A DNA stretch of 64,000 bases from JAIEPM01 sp964546815 (GCA_964546815.1 CAZJLR010000021.1:40773-104772), one strand, 5' to 3'; counted from the stretch's first letter, positions 1 through 10,116 are shown. Program-made: numbers and translations. The notes: generated from the sequence alone by a model not told the origin.

Positions 1-451
1 CAATGATTGAGGACATGACATCGACACCAATAACAACAATATTTTTGTGCGCGCCGCTTGCTATAAATTGAACAGCCACTTGTAAACTGTAAAGAAATCC
101 GGAGCATGCAGCAGAAATGTCAAATGCCCATGCCTTTGTCGCACCGATTTTATTTTGAACCAGGCAGGCAGTAGCGGGCAGCTGCATGTCAGGAGTTATC
201 GTGGCTACGATAATCAAATCAACTTCTTTGGGATCTAGATTTGCCTTTTTCAGCACTTTGCTAGCTGCTTCTGCGGCCAAATCAGATGAAGTGACGCCTT
301 TTTCGACAATGTGGCGCTGACGAATTCCTGTACGCTCAACGATCCACTGGTCGTTTGTTTCGACCATCTTTTCAAGGTCTTTATTACTCAAAATGCCCGG
401 AGGTACCGCGGTGGCAACAGCAGCTATACGTGCGAGGATAGGTTTACGCAA
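1..451 (-). CDS. fabH: 3-oxoacyl-ACP synthase III (KAS III), 5' part only
   Basis: The reverse complement encodes about 150 residues of a KAS III enzyme, which condenses acetyl-CoA with malonyl-ACP to start fatty acid synthesis. The N-terminal signature TNDQWIVERTGIRQRH and the block FDISAACSGF, which carries the nucleophilic Cys, are both readable. The gene runs off the left edge, so the His and Asn of the triad are not seen. I chose a TTG start at 451-449 because AAAGG lies about seven bases upstream and the residues after it match the usual start of the family. A TTG start is less usual for this gene, but no in-frame ATG precedes the conserved block. Confidence 0.93.
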   Translation of the reverse strand, partial: MRKPILARIAAVATAVPPGILSNKDLEKMVETNDQWIVERTGIRQRHIVEKGVTSSDLAAEAASKVLKKANLDPKEVDLIIVATITPDMQLPATACLVQNKIGATKAWAFDISAACSGFLYSLQVAVQFIASGAHKNIVVIGVDVMSSII

Positions 452-736
452 AACTTTTTCCTTTAATTAAAGGGATGCATTTTATATATGACTGGTTCTT
501 CCCTTTATTTTGAACGATTTCGCCCCCAGGTTCCAATAGATGTAAACATTGAATTGCTTTATAACGCTGCAAATAATGCAACGAAAAGGCTTTGAAATAA
601 CCGCTCTACTATTGTCAGCGAGGGCCATCATTGATATATTGCTAAGGGTTTAGCAGGAAACTTGCAACGGCCTTGCAATGGCTTGTTAAGGGGATTGCTC
701 TCAATTTTGCTTTGGGCTTGTCAAAAGGAGTAACTA
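452..736. other. Intergenic region between divergent genes
   Basis: This spacer separates fabH (leftward) from the exported protein gene (rightward), so it must hold both promoters. I see no ORF, RNA gene or strong inverted repeat in it. The only clear signal is AAAGGAG at about 724-730, which serves as the ribosome binding site for the ATG at 737. Confidence 0.5.
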
Positions 737-2245
737 ATGTTTGCTGGAAAACGCCAAAAGAGTTCCATGATCGGACTGCTTGCGGTCAGCATTTTCATAT
801 CTGGTTTTGTTCGCGCTGCAGCTTATTCACCGGCGCCTGGCACAACAAATTACGTGCCTATTTCAGTTGATGAAGTCAAAGCCGAGGCCAAGGAAGACCT
901 GGCGAATGCCAAGCTTGCTGGTCGAATTACTAATGAAGATGCGGACAAGCTCGGTGCCGCAATTGATAGTGCATATTCGCTATCAAGTTTAGAAGAAACA
1001 TGGGGAGACTTGCTTGCAAAGGCTCAAGTAGCCAAAGCTAAGCACCCCAGTATCGACCACCTCGTCACCACCTGGACGCAGCATCTCGATGCACTTTCGA
1101 AAAACAAAACTATTATGCCTTCGGCAACCGAGCCTTATAAAGAGCGCTTGAAAGCCATTTATCGCATTAAGAAGCAGTTTTTCAATAACGATCATTTCTA
1201 TGATTTCTGGGAATACATCGTTTTGGCAATCGACTTGTCCAGTCTTAACGATAAGCTCGAGCGCGCACTCGTTCAAAACAAAATCACAGTTGAAAAACTC
1301 AACGACTTGATTTTGCGCACAGACTATTACATTGCACGTAATCAAGTATGTGCTCGCGCTCTAACTACATTCAAGAGCTTTGAAATCGAGCCAGACCACC
1401 TTCAACAAGTGCGTCAAGAGTTGTACACAGTTCTCAACGACAAGGCTAACAGCAGACTTGCTACACCTGAAGTAAAAGAACAACTGTTCAAGCGCTTGCT
1501 TTCAACACATTATGAAGGCTGCAGCACATTGCCAACCGAAAAAGATTTGGACAAGGCAATTGTTGAAGTACAACGCTTGCTCGACAGCGGTGCTCGCAAC
1601 GGCAACCTCAGCGCCAATGACGGTGTTCGCATTCAGCACGAACTCAACCTCGTGAAAGAATTGAAAAAAGCCTACCCAGGACCAACACCAGGTGTTGACC
1701 TTGTAGAGCGCGAACTCCGCAAAGAAGAAGTACGCTTCATGGCAGTAGATCTTCGCATGATGCAAGATTGGCTGGGACGTGTCCTTCGCAATGACGGTGA
1801 AACCAACGAAGGCCGTGAGCAAATGTTGCGCCTTGTTCGTCGTCTCGATGTTGCCATGTTCACACACCGCATCGTTGAAGCTGACGTAGCAACAATTCTT
1901 GCTGGTCTCGACGAAGCAATTAAGTCTTCGAAAAATCCAGACGAATTGGCAACCAAGTGCAAAGCACTTGCCGAAACTCTCGACATGATGGTTTCTGATT
2001 TCTCACTGCAACCTGCTGACACAGCAGCTCGCTTGTCTGATATCTCCAGCATGGTCAGCAAGCTCAAAGTTGATCAATCATCAGCTTCTGCTGATAAAGA
2101 TCGCATTGCCAGAGTCGTATCCGGCTTGGGCTCACTCGATGCAGCTAAGCAATACGGAATGAGCGTTGTTGCTGCAACAGAATTGGAAATGCTTCGCAAG
2201 AAAATCAATCCAATGCTCAGAGCACAAGGCACAGAAAGCAAATAA
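737..2245 (+). CDS. Exported alpha-helical protein of unknown function
   Basis: This gene encodes 502 residues. A basic start followed by a hydrophobic stretch (about residues 10-29) looks like a Sec signal peptide, so the product is probably periplasmic or surface-exposed. The rest is predicted to be almost entirely helical. It contains spaced motifs of the type G-(R/N)-hydrophobic-(T/S)-xx-(D/A), for example GRITNEDADKLGAAID and GNLSANDGVRIQHEL. Similar motifs occur in the exported proteins at 18796 and 35925. I do not recognise a named family. AAAGGAG sits six bases before the ATG. A strong hairpin follows the stop codon. Confidence 0.8.
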   Translation: MFAGKRQKSSMIGLLAVSIFISGFVRAAAYSPAPGTTNYVPISVDEVKAEAKEDLANAKLAGRITNEDADKLGAAIDSAYSLSSLEETWGDLLAKAQVAKAKHPSIDHLVTTWTQHLDALSKNKTIMPSATEPYKERLKAIYRIKKQFFNNDHFYDFWEYIVLAIDLSSLNDKLERALVQNKITVEKLNDLILRTDYYIARNQVCARALTTFKSFEIEPDHLQQVRQELYTVLNDKANSRLATPEVKEQLFKRLLSTHYEGCSTLPTEKDLDKAIVEVQRLLDSGARNGNLSANDGVRIQHELNLVKELKKAYPGPTPGVDLVERELRKEEVRFMAVDLRMMQDWLGRVLRNDGETNEGREQMLRLVRRLDVAMFTHRIVEADVATILAGLDEAIKSSKNPDELATKCKALAETLDMMVSDFSLQPADTAARLSDISSMVSKLKVDQSSASADKDRIARVVSGLGSLDAAKQYGMSVVAATELEMLRKKINPMLRAQGTESK

Positions 2246-2267
2246 ATCAGGTCAAAAATTGACTATC

Positions 2268-2298
2268 GAAAACCCGGGTAACACCGGGTTTTCTTTTT
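2268..2298. terminator. Bidirectional intrinsic terminator
   Basis: A perfect 10-bp stem (GAAAACCCGG / CCGGGTTTTC) with a six-base loop is followed by TTTTT on the plus strand. On the minus strand the stem is preceded by A-rich and followed by T-rich sequence. It sits between the convergent genes ending at 2245 and 2297, so it probably stops transcription from both. Confidence 0.85.
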
Positions 2299-4627
2299 AG
2301 TTGCTTAGAATCACGTCAATGTATTTGTTGGCTTCAGGACACTCATTCGATTCTTTCAACGAGCGTAGCTTAGCCAACAAATTTGGAATGGGAATCGCCT
2401 TCTTTTCGCTAACTAGTTCGCTCAATTGTTTGAGAAGCGAGGTTTCTAGATCCCATTGTTTTGTGCTACTGAGGACTGAAACCATAAAATCAAACATGTG
2501 TACGGAATCGTTGCTAACTTGTCCGGCTGCAATAAGCTTGCGATTTAGTACATCTACACGTTTGCCTTTAACCAGGTTGAGTAGTGGTTGCTCTGTTCCT
2601 AGATCGTCGTTGCTAATTATCTGAGCCATGGCATCTAAGCTTGCCTCTCTTAATCCTTTGCGATCACCCATGGCATAACGGATCATCGCCTTTTGTCGAT
2701 AGAAGTAAAACCAGGCTTTATTGTCAACCGTATTGATTTTGATTCTTCTTTCCATTTCGTTTAATAGTTGTACTGCCTTTTTGATATCACCAGATAAACG
2801 TGCTGCGTCTGCAGCTTGGCTCAGAATGTCTAGTTTGATTGGCTCAGCTAATTCTTCGTGCGCCTTCACGTAGCTCTCGGATAGTGCAATTCCTTTAGCT
2901 GGATTTTGCTCGCAAACTGCATCAAGGTAGTAAGTCTCGAGCAACGTTCTTTCCTCTAAGGGTGTGCCCTGGTTGTTTTTTCTGGCGTTGATAAGATCTA
3001 TTTGTTTTGAAATCGAATCTTTTGTTGCATAACCTTCGAGAATGTTTAGCATGCCGTTTTGTCTAGCATTAGGTTGAAAAGCAAAACTGCGAAAAACTAG
3101 TGTGAGAGCGTCAATGCACTTGTTCAGCGTTGGAGAATTGCCTTGCTGTTGTGCCCAAAGTTCGGTTCGTGGAATGAATGATTCAAGTGCGCTTATTGCC
3201 AACAACTTTTGTCTGGCCAATGAAGCCATGTTCAAGATTTCTGCGCGCAGAGCCATCTCATCTCTTGATGGTGTTTGATGAAGGCAAATTTTGTCGAGCA
3301 TAAGCAAAATTTGAGAAGAAGCCTTTTGTCTTTTCTGGCTTGTGTCCAGTTTTTTTAGATCATTAAGCGCTGATGCTAGAGTCGCAACGGCATCGTTTGG
3401 TCTGTTTGCGCCACTGTAAACCTGTGCCAATTTCAATCTCAATTTGAAACTTGCCTCTGGGTCTTTTTGATTAAGGTCCCGATTGAGCAAATCGAGATAA
3501 ATGTCTGCTGCAAGTGTAGGATTGCTAACTTCTTCAAGTCGAGCAAATGTTTCTTCTGCACCGATAGATAGAGCAGAAGGCATGCTTTTCAAAACGAAAA
3601 AGTATGACCTGGGTGAAAGGAAAAATGTGGCGCCCAGTATGGCTATAACTAAAGAGGCGGCGATCAAAGCTTTATTGGCAAATGAATTACCTTTTCCTTC
3701 AGTTCCGTTTTCGCTACTAGACCATTGTTGTAATTTTGCGATGCTTTCTGATGGTGGTGTTATTTGAGGAAGTTTCTTATCTTCCAGACATGCAATTACT
3801 TCATCGGCAGATTGCAGACGCAGCGAAGGAGACTTTTGCAAACAGCGCATAGCGATGTTTTTGTACTTCAATTCCAGCTGCTTGTCACCCCAATTAAATG
3901 AAGGTTCAGGCGGAAAGCTGTTTTGTTGCTGCATTATTAAGGCGATTGGGTTATCGGCTTTGAAAGCCGCTGTGGCTCCCAGGCATTCGTACAGTATGCA
4001 CCCGATTGCATAAATGTCGCATAAATGATCTATTCTTTCGCCCCTTACCATTTCAGGGCTCATGTAGGCGGGGTTGCCCATTAATGCGCCGGTTTGTGTG
4101 AGTTTTCCCTGAGTATCCTCAAATAGTTTTGAAAGGCCGAAATCGATAATTTTGACAGTCCAATCGTTGCTGGGTCCCGAGAGAAATATATTTGCCGGAC
4201 TCAAATCTCTGTGTACTATTCCAAGTTTGTGTGCAAAAGATAGTCCTTCGCAAACCTGCGTCAAAATTGTTTTGCATTGCTGCTGGTTTAAACGTCCGTT
4301 TTCCAGCAAATAGCGTTGCAAGCTTTTTCCTTGCAAATATTCCATAACGATAAATGGAACTGAACTTTCATCTTCGAGTTCAAATGAATAGACAGAGACA
4401 ATGTTTTTATGTCTTAACTGTGCCAGTAGTTTCGCTTCACGTTGAAACCTCAGCAAATCAGAGTCTTTCCCAAGCGGATCTAATTTGAGTTGTTTGATGG
4501 CAACCTGTCTGGCAAGATCTTGATCTTGCGCTAGAAAAATACTTGCGAAACCACCTTCGCCAAGTTCACTAAGGATTTTATATCTATCCTTGAGAACCAT
4601 TCCAATTTGAAGTTTTGCATGGTTCAA
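2297..4627 (-). CDS. Membrane-anchored Ser/Thr protein kinase (Hanks type)
   Basis: This gene encodes 776 residues. An N-terminal kinase domain (about 15-285) shows the glycine-rich loop GEGGFASIF, the VAIK lysine (AIK, residue 45), the catalytic HRD at 139-141, DFG at 162-164 and the activation segment with NPAYMSPE. In the catalytic loop the usual Lys two residues after Asp is Ser (HRDLSPAN). One transmembrane segment follows at about 319-338. The C-terminal half is helical and TPR-like, so the architecture is cytoplasmic kinase, membrane anchor, then a probable extracytoplasmic helical sensor or scaffold. Its ATG overlaps the stop of the upstream TPR gene by four bases (ATGA), which suggests translational coupling. 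Confidence 0.92.
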   Translation of the reverse strand: MNHAKLQIGMVLKDRYKILSELGEGGFASIFLAQDQDLARQVAIKQLKLDPLGKDSDLLRFQREAKLLAQLRHKNIVSVYSFELEDESSVPFIVMEYLQGKSLQRYLLENGRLNQQQCKTILTQVCEGLSFAHKLGIVHRDLSPANIFLSGPSNDWTVKIIDFGLSKLFEDTQGKLTQTGALMGNPAYMSPEMVRGERIDHLCDIYAIGCILYECLGATAAFKADNPIALIMQQQNSFPPEPSFNWGDKQLELKYKNIAMRCLQKSPSLRLQSADEVIACLEDKKLPQITPPSESIAKLQQWSSSENGTEGKGNSFANKALIAASLVIAILGATFFLSPRSYFFVLKSMPSALSIGAEETFARLEEVSNPTLAADIYLDLLNRDLNQKDPEASFKLRLKLAQVYSGANRPNDAVATLASALNDLKKLDTSQKRQKASSQILLMLDKICLHQTPSRDEMALRAEILNMASLARQKLLAISALESFIPRTELWAQQQGNSPTLNKCIDALTLVFRSFAFQPNARQNGMLNILEGYATKDSISKQIDLINARKNNQGTPLEERTLLETYYLDAVCEQNPAKGIALSESYVKAHEELAEPIKLDILSQAADAARLSGDIKKAVQLLNEMERRIKINTVDNKAWFYFYRQKAMIRYAMGDRKGLREASLDAMAQIISNDDLGTEQPLLNLVKGKRVDVLNRKLIAAGQVSNDSVHMFDFMVSVLSSTKQWDLETSLLKQLSELVSEKKAIPIPNLLAKLRSLKESNECPEANKYIDVILSN

Positions 4628-6759
4628 TATCCGGCCTTCTTCTTCATTGAAATTACTAGGTTTAGATCTGAATTGAATTGATTGACTTCACTTTGCATTT
4701 CTGGCGTAAGATCAAGTGCTGCCACTTTACTTAAATGCTCTAGAGCTTCTTCTTCCTGATTTAAGCTGGCGCATAATCTAACCACAGCCATTCTGGTCAA
4801 AAACGATTTTGGACGTAGGTCTGATAAGCGAACAAGTAATTCTTTCGCTTCTTCAATCTTCTTTTCTCTTACAAGGAAATCTGCTTCTATTTCCGTGATT
4901 CCCGAAATTACATCACCATTTACTTCTCGCAGTGCTTTTGCTCGCTCATATGCGGCTGTAATCATGTCTGCTTTGTATAGCGCAACTGCAAACTCACGAG
5001 ACTGAATACTGTCAACGGCTTTGTCTGATATGCTCACGTATTCGTCTGTTGCGGACAGAGTTTGGTTCTCGGCAAAATAAATGCGACCCAGTTGCCAGGC
5101 AATCCACTTTTGTAAATTTGGCGCAGCTAATTCTTTGGCACGCTTTAGTGCCGTGATCGAGTCTTCAACTCTGTTTAGTTGCCATAGTTCATAGCCCAGA
5201 GCAAATAAAGTTTCTGGTTCGTGTTGGAATTGAGTAAGTAGAGCGTCGACACATTCTTGTGCATGTTTTGCATCTTGCAAAAGTCTGTATACTTCAAGCA
5301 TTCTGCAATAGAAACGCAAACGCCAGAGGCGGTCTTCTTCCATTAGCATCGCTCGATTCCACGCAGCAATTGCTTGTTCGAAAGAACAGGCGTGATAATA
5401 AGATTCAGCTGCTACGCGGGCGGCACGAGGCATGTATTTTTGACCGATGCCTTCTAGTGCTCGCATAAGCGCAGGAAGATCTCCTGTCGCCAACATTGCT
5501 GTGGCTAAATTCATTTTCGCTTCTGCGCTTGAAGGATTGAAAGCAAGCGCAGCTTTTGAGTATTTTGTCGCGGCGGCAAAATTTCTTTGCATTAGCGTAA
5601 GCAGAGAAAGGTTTGTGGCGACGATGCAATTTAGTGCAAGAAGTTCCATGGTTTCGGTTCTTGCTAAAGTGTCGAGCAGTTTTTTATGGATGCTGCTCAG
5701 CTCATTGAAAAGTGCCGGATCTTGAGCTCCGGGCACAGGAGGGTCATCGAACTGTGCTTCTCTAAGTGGAAGCAATTGAGCTTCAATTGAAAACAAGCGC
5801 ATTAGCGCGTCATTTCGATTTTCTTGCAGGTGTTTTTCGGCCATGTCGATGACCTGCAAGTATTGTCGTTTCTTCAGCATGAAGAAGCTGACTGCCGCCA
5901 TTGAGATGGGGTCATTAGCCCAGGGGTCTGCAGTTTCTCCCTCAAGTGCAATTGCAATTACATGCTTGATGCAAGTTACTAAAACTGGGTCTGCCTGGCG
6001 TTGCTCGGCTTCTTCAAGAAAGCCGTAGGCAAGTTCGGACTTAAGATCGAGTATGTAAAGAATGCTTTTGGCAATGTAGCCGGTTGGGTTGTTGGGATCT
6101 TTTTCTATTGCCAGTGAAAATGCTTTTTCTGCAGCTTCAAATTTTGATATGGCGAACATCCGCAAGCCAGAATTGAATTGTGGTGTCACCGGCAGTTTTG
6201 TTTCACTGAAGTCTATTTGCTTTAGATCGCCCGGGTGTTCTTTAATTGCGATAAGCTGGTCAAAAAGTCCAAGCGAATTTTCGCAAAGGCAAGCTGCAAA
6301 AAGCAGCAAGCAAATATCATGCATGTCTATTCTTCTAAAGCATGCTTGCCAGAGGAATAGTTCATCAATCCGGGCGCTTGCTCGCGAGTCTCTTGCTCGC
6401 AAATCTGCTCGTAATAACGCACTGAAAGCCGACAGAACCTGGTCTATCGGAATACCTGCGACAAAGCTGTCTGAGCCGGCAAATGGCGAAAGACTTGTGC
6501 GTGCAAGTGACAGGCTGATATTGGCTTTTTCCGCATCGCCTGCAAGCAGCATTCCTGAAAATTCAGGGCTTGTGCACCATTTCTCCATCACCTTGGAAAT
6601 TTCAGCGGCTTTCTCTTCGTCATACGGGCAAAGCAAGATGCCAATCGACGAACAGCTCTTGGCTATAGGTTCGTAGACAATAAGATTCTCGCCGTTTTTA
6701 GCTAGCCAGAGGGCTATTTCTTGAATTATGGCTGAATTTAGAAAGAAAGCGTTGTTCAT
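4624..6759 (-). CDS. TPR-repeat protein
   Basis: This 711-residue protein lacks a signal peptide or membrane segment. Tetratricopeptide-like helical pairs are visible from about residue 190 onward (for example AEKAFSLAIEKDPNNPTGYI and AAKYSKAALAFNPSSAEAKM). TPR arrays mediate protein-protein contacts. The N-terminal 180 residues are not recognised. The gene lies 28 bp downstream of the acyltransferase gene and overlaps the kinase gene by four bases, so the three probably form one transcript. A role as scaffold or substrate of the kinase is an inference from this coupling only. Confidence 0.82.
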   Translation of the reverse strand: MNNAFFLNSAIIQEIALWLAKNGENLIVYEPIAKSCSSIGILLCPYDEEKAAEISKVMEKWCTSPEFSGMLLAGDAEKANISLSLARTSLSPFAGSDSFVAGIPIDQVLSAFSALLRADLRARDSRASARIDELFLWQACFRRIDMHDICLLLFAACLCENSLGLFDQLIAIKEHPGDLKQIDFSETKLPVTPQFNSGLRMFAISKFEAAEKAFSLAIEKDPNNPTGYIAKSILYILDLKSELAYGFLEEAEQRQADPVLVTCIKHVIAIALEGETADPWANDPISMAAVSFFMLKKRQYLQVIDMAEKHLQENRNDALMRLFSIEAQLLPLREAQFDDPPVPGAQDPALFNELSSIHKKLLDTLARTETMELLALNCIVATNLSLLTLMQRNFAAATKYSKAALAFNPSSAEAKMNLATAMLATGDLPALMRALEGIGQKYMPRAARVAAESYYHACSFEQAIAAWNRAMLMEEDRLWRLRFYCRMLEVYRLLQDAKHAQECVDALLTQFQHEPETLFALGYELWQLNRVEDSITALKRAKELAAPNLQKWIAWQLGRIYFAENQTLSATDEYVSISDKAVDSIQSREFAVALYKADMITAAYERAKALREVNGDVISGITEIEADFLVREKKIEEAKELLVRLSDLRPKSFLTRMAVVRLCASLNQEEEALEHLSKVAALDLTPEMQSEVNQFNSDLNLVISMKKKAGY

Positions 6760-6787
6760 TGCACCGTCTCAGCGACGCTGCGCGGCG

Positions 6788-7939
6788 TCAATTGAACTTC
6801 GATTTCAACTTGAGGAATGGTTCTTCGATTGTGTAATACGAAATCGTTGCGCATACAAATATTATCGCGTATTGAATCGCTTCTGCGGTAGGTCCGTGCT
6901 TGCAGAAATAATCCCAATAGAAGGCACAGTACACAGAGTGAATAAATGGATGCCAGAGGTATATGCTGTATGAGATTTTGCCGATGAATACCAGGGCGAA
7001 GTTAGACAAAATGCCCGATACGAAGCCTTTCTGGTTAGATACGACAGACACCAGGAAGAGGGCAATTAATAGGTTTACGATTGGTAGCTTCACTGCCCAG
7101 AAGAAAATCTGGTCGTTTAGCCCGCCATACATGGGGTGTCCTAGTTGTTGCAAGGCATAGAAAATTGCAACGGCAAAAGCAGCCTGGACAATTCCGTGCC
7201 CGAGCAGCTTTTGTGCCAGTTGATTGACTTTCGGACGGAAAAGCAAGAGTGCGGTCAACACGCCCACCAAAATGGTATCGATGTAAGTGTCAAATCCGTC
7301 AACCAGTCTGTACCATGGGGCTCCGTGTGAAACAAGATAGAGTCGCCAGCAGTAAACCGCAGCGATTGTCGCCACAACAAACTTGGTTGCGTGCTGCTTG
7401 AATATGCGCAAAGACGCCGGCCAGAACAAGTAAAACTGTTCTTCCATACCAAGTGACCAGAGATGGCTCAGCCCAAGGCGTGCCGGAATTAAATTCCACT
7501 GAAATGCCGAGTCTAGATTGGTTAAATACAGGGCTGCCGCTGCAAATGGCTTCAAGTGGTGGTTGCCACCCCAGATGTTCCAAGCCATGACAATGCCCAG
7601 GAATGCATAATAAACAGGTGCGATGCGCAGCCATCGGCGCATGTAGAACTTTTTCAGGTCGAAGTTGCCGTTATTCTTTTTGGCTTCTTTGAGCAAAATT
7701 GACGAAATGAGGAAGCCGCTGACAATAAAGAAGACATTTATTGACACCCAGCAATTAAATGCGCGCCCGTAAATTGATGTCACCGGGCCTATGTCGTGAC
7801 ATGAAAGAACCATCAAAACCGAGACTGCGCGAAGCCCATCCAGCGCCGGCACATAACCGAGCTTAAACTCTCCGGACTGCTCCGGCTTGCTTGTTTTGCT
7901 CTCTACCGGGGCTTTGAGCATAGTCGCGTTGTCTGGCAC
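6788..7939 (-). CDS. Acyltransferase family 3 membrane protein (OafA/YrhL type)
   Basis: This 383-residue integral membrane protein has around ten hydrophobic segments. It carries signature features of acyltransferase family 3: LDGLRAVSVLMVLSCHD near the N-terminus with the conserved His, then FFIVSGFLIS and RRWLRIAPVYY. Members O-acylate sugars of lipopolysaccharide, exopolysaccharide or other surface glycans using a donor on the cytoplasmic side. The start is a GTG with GGAGAAG just upstream. The downstream kinase-TPR pair suggests co-transcription, but the acyl acceptor cannot be read from the sequence. Confidence 0.9.
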   Translation of the reverse strand: MPDNATMLKAPVESKTSKPEQSGEFKLGYVPALDGLRAVSVLMVLSCHDIGPVTSIYGRAFNCWVSINVFFIVSGFLISSILLKEAKKNNGNFDLKKFYMRRWLRIAPVYYAFLGIVMAWNIWGGNHHLKPFAAAALYLTNLDSAFQWNLIPARLGLSHLWSLGMEEQFYLFWPASLRIFKQHATKFVVATIAAVYCWRLYLVSHGAPWYRLVDGFDTYIDTILVGVLTALLLFRPKVNQLAQKLLGHGIVQAAFAVAIFYALQQLGHPMYGGLNDQIFFWAVKLPIVNLLIALFLVSVVSNQKGFVSGILSNFALVFIGKISYSIYLWHPFIHSVYCAFYWDYFCKHGPTAEAIQYAIIFVCATISYYTIEEPFLKLKSKFN

Positions 7940-8233
7940 TAGGGCTTCTCCGCTGTCCTTATTAAGTTGTCAATTTTTCCATAGTCCCGCTCTGCTCTCC
8001 AGTGTGGAGTTTTAATGAGGATCTGCCGCTTTGCAACCATCGTAAACCCGAAAGTCTCATCCAGCAGAGATGCGGAGCTGCTCGCTGGCACCTACTGAAG
8101 GTATGCCAAGAGGCACTAAAAGCGATATACGAACATTTACTCAGGCGGACTAAGCTCAACCCTGTTCTGAAATTTAAGTTTGATTCATCACAAGATTGAT
8201 AGGATTAAACACTCTGATTTGGGAATCTCGCCT

Positions 8234-9625
8234 GTGAATGTTCATTTAAAACGCGCCATATTTTTACTATTTGCATTACTAAGTTGTTCGTGTTTCATTC
8301 AAGCAAAAGCCGATGAAACGAAGGACAACAAATCAGAGAAAAAGGCTCAGTCAAAAGTTGAATCTCATGACTCTGCTGCAGTTTCTGTGCCGATTTTCTA
8401 TTTGACTGACAGAGAAGAAGATAAAGGCTCTTACGGCAGTCGCCGCAAATATGTAATCGACTGCAAGCATGATCCTTTCTATGGAATAGCTAAGGTTGTC
8501 GTACCAAATACAGAACACAAAGATGACGCTAAAGTTTTTTCGCAGCTAGGCTGGGAGAAATCTACAAAGAATGCGATCAACGACGTTAAATGCGACAAAA
8601 TTGATCCGGCAGATCATGACAAAGCCAGAGATGAATTTTTCAAGCGATTGCAAGCCGCAATGGACGCCAATGGTTCAGACCGCGTATGTTTGTTTGTGCA
8701 TGGTGCATGTGAAGGATTTGACGATGCAGCAGAGGACGCGGCCACACTTGCTTATGAGCTGGAATATCCGCTGATTCTTTACTCTTGGCCGTCAGTTCCA
8801 AAAACGTTTGATTATGTTGTCGATGGTGGCAACAATGAGTGGTCTCAAGCGCACTTCAATGAGTTCATCAAGCAGCTGATTGAGTACCGCAAAGAACACA
8901 AGCTGCATTTGATTTTGGTTTCTCATAGCATGGGCAATCGTCTTGTAATCAGATCCGCACATTTGTTGGCTGGGACTGGATTAGTCAAAGACGCTGAATT
9001 GGTATCACCAGATATCGACGCAGAAACATTCAAACATTATGTGTATGGCATTGAAAATCAAGGCGCAATTTTGCGGCTCTATACTTCTACTCGAGACAAA
9101 ATGCTAGCTTTGTCCCAAATGGTTTATGGCGGCTATTACAGATTGGGCGAGGGTGTAGGCACCGTCTTTGGTTCTACGGATAAAAACGCAAAAGGGCAAA
9201 AGAAAAATGCCGGCCCTGCTGAGGCTTCTCCTGCGACAAATGTCGATGCTGCTGCTTCTTCTGCTGCAAGCGCAAACAAAGACGCCGTTGCGGACGCTAA
9301 ATCCGATGATGCTGTTCCTGTCCCCTCCGGTAATCATTTGCCTGAGCACAAAAAAGGTTTAGCTGAGCGAATTGACTTCACTACAATAGACACAGGCATG
9401 CGCGGTCATAGTATTCCATTTGAAATGCTAGCCAGCATGATTCACGATGATGTGCCGGGAAAAGGGTTGAAACTCGTACCCTCTACTCCTGGCAAAGGAA
9501 GTGAGCTGGCTCGCTTTATGAGCTGGTCGCATCATCTAGGAAAAATCGATGACCAGGGTGACCCAGACCTTTGCAAGAAAATTGTGAAAACCTCAGCAAA
9601 TAAATTAGTGACAGGCTCAAAGTAA
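8234..9625 (+). CDS. Exported alpha/beta hydrolase, DUF900-like
   Basis: From a GTG at 8234 this encodes 463 residues beginning with a short basic segment and a hydrophobic core ending in AKA-D, a Sec signal peptide. An in-frame ATG at 8180 lacks a ribosome binding site and would put 18 polar residues before the signal, so I prefer the GTG. The domain resembles DUF900-type hydrolases: VPIFYLTDRE at the start, VCLFVHGACEGFDDAAED as the oxyanion strand, and SHSMGNR as the nucleophile elbow with Ser. Residues around 320-370 form an Ala/Ser/Asp-rich linker. The substrate is unknown. It ends one base into the next gene (TAATG). Confidence 0.82.
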   Translation: MNVHLKRAIFLLFALLSCSCFIQAKADETKDNKSEKKAQSKVESHDSAAVSVPIFYLTDREEDKGSYGSRRKYVIDCKHDPFYGIAKVVVPNTEHKDDAKVFSQLGWEKSTKNAINDVKCDKIDPADHDKARDEFFKRLQAAMDANGSDRVCLFVHGACEGFDDAAEDAATLAYELEYPLILYSWPSVPKTFDYVVDGGNNEWSQAHFNEFIKQLIEYRKEHKLHLILVSHSMGNRLVIRSAHLLAGTGLVKDAELVSPDIDAETFKHYVYGIENQGAILRLYTSTRDKMLALSQMVYGGYYRLGEGVGTVFGSTDKNAKGQKKNAGPAEASPATNVDAAASSAASANKDAVADAKSDDAVPVPSGNHLPEHKKGLAERIDFTTIDTGMRGHSIPFEMLASMIHDDVPGKGLKLVPSTPGKGSELARFMSWSHHLGKIDDQGDPDLCKKIVKTSANKLVTGSK

Positions 9626-10116
9626 TGGCAGCCTATTGTCCCATTCTAGCGACGCTTGCTTATGTCATGTCCGAAGACAAAAGCAAGGTCTTGCTTATCC
9701 ATCGCAATAAGCGTGAGGACGATATTCACTTTGGAAAATACAACGGACTTGGCGGAAAGATCGAAGACAATGAAAATATAATCGAAGCAGTTAAGAGAGA
9801 AGTGCGAGAAGAAGCAGGCATTGAATGCGAAGACATTGTTTTGAGGGGAACCATTAGTTGGCCTGGGTTCGGAAAAGAAGGACAAGACTGGTTTGCTTTT
9901 ATTTTTCGCATCGATAAATACACAGGCGAACCACATGAAGGCAATCACGAAGGTTCCTTAGAATGGATTCCCCTTGCAAGTCTTGAGTCCAAGGACATGT
10001 GGGAAAGCGATCGTCTCTGGCTAGACAAAGTTTTCTCCAATGAAATCGCCACCTTCCACGGCATCGCCCCCTTCCTCGATGGCAAACTAGTATCCTGGGG
10101 CTGCACTATCTTGTAA
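9625..10116 (+). CDS. Nudix hydrolase (MutT/8-oxo-dGTP diphosphatase-like)
   Basis: This 163-residue protein contains a complete Nudix box, GGKIEDNENIIEAVKREVRE followed by EAG, with the metal-binding Glu residues of the REXXEE core. Nudix enzymes hydrolyse nucleoside diphosphates linked to another moiety. The family resemblance is to oxidised-purine nucleotide hydrolases (LIHRNKREDDIHFGKYNGLGGK), but the specificity is inferred. Its ATG overlaps the stop of the hydrolase gene by one base, so the two are translationally linked. The stop codon abuts a palindromic repeat that probably ends transcription. Confidence 0.9.
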   Translation: MAAYCPILATLAYVMSEDKSKVLLIHRNKREDDIHFGKYNGLGGKIEDNENIIEAVKREVREEAGIECEDIVLRGTISWPGFGKEGQDWFAFIFRIDKYTGEPHEGNHEGSLEWIPLASLESKDMWESDRLWLDKVFSNEIATFHGIAPFLDGKLVSWGCTIL

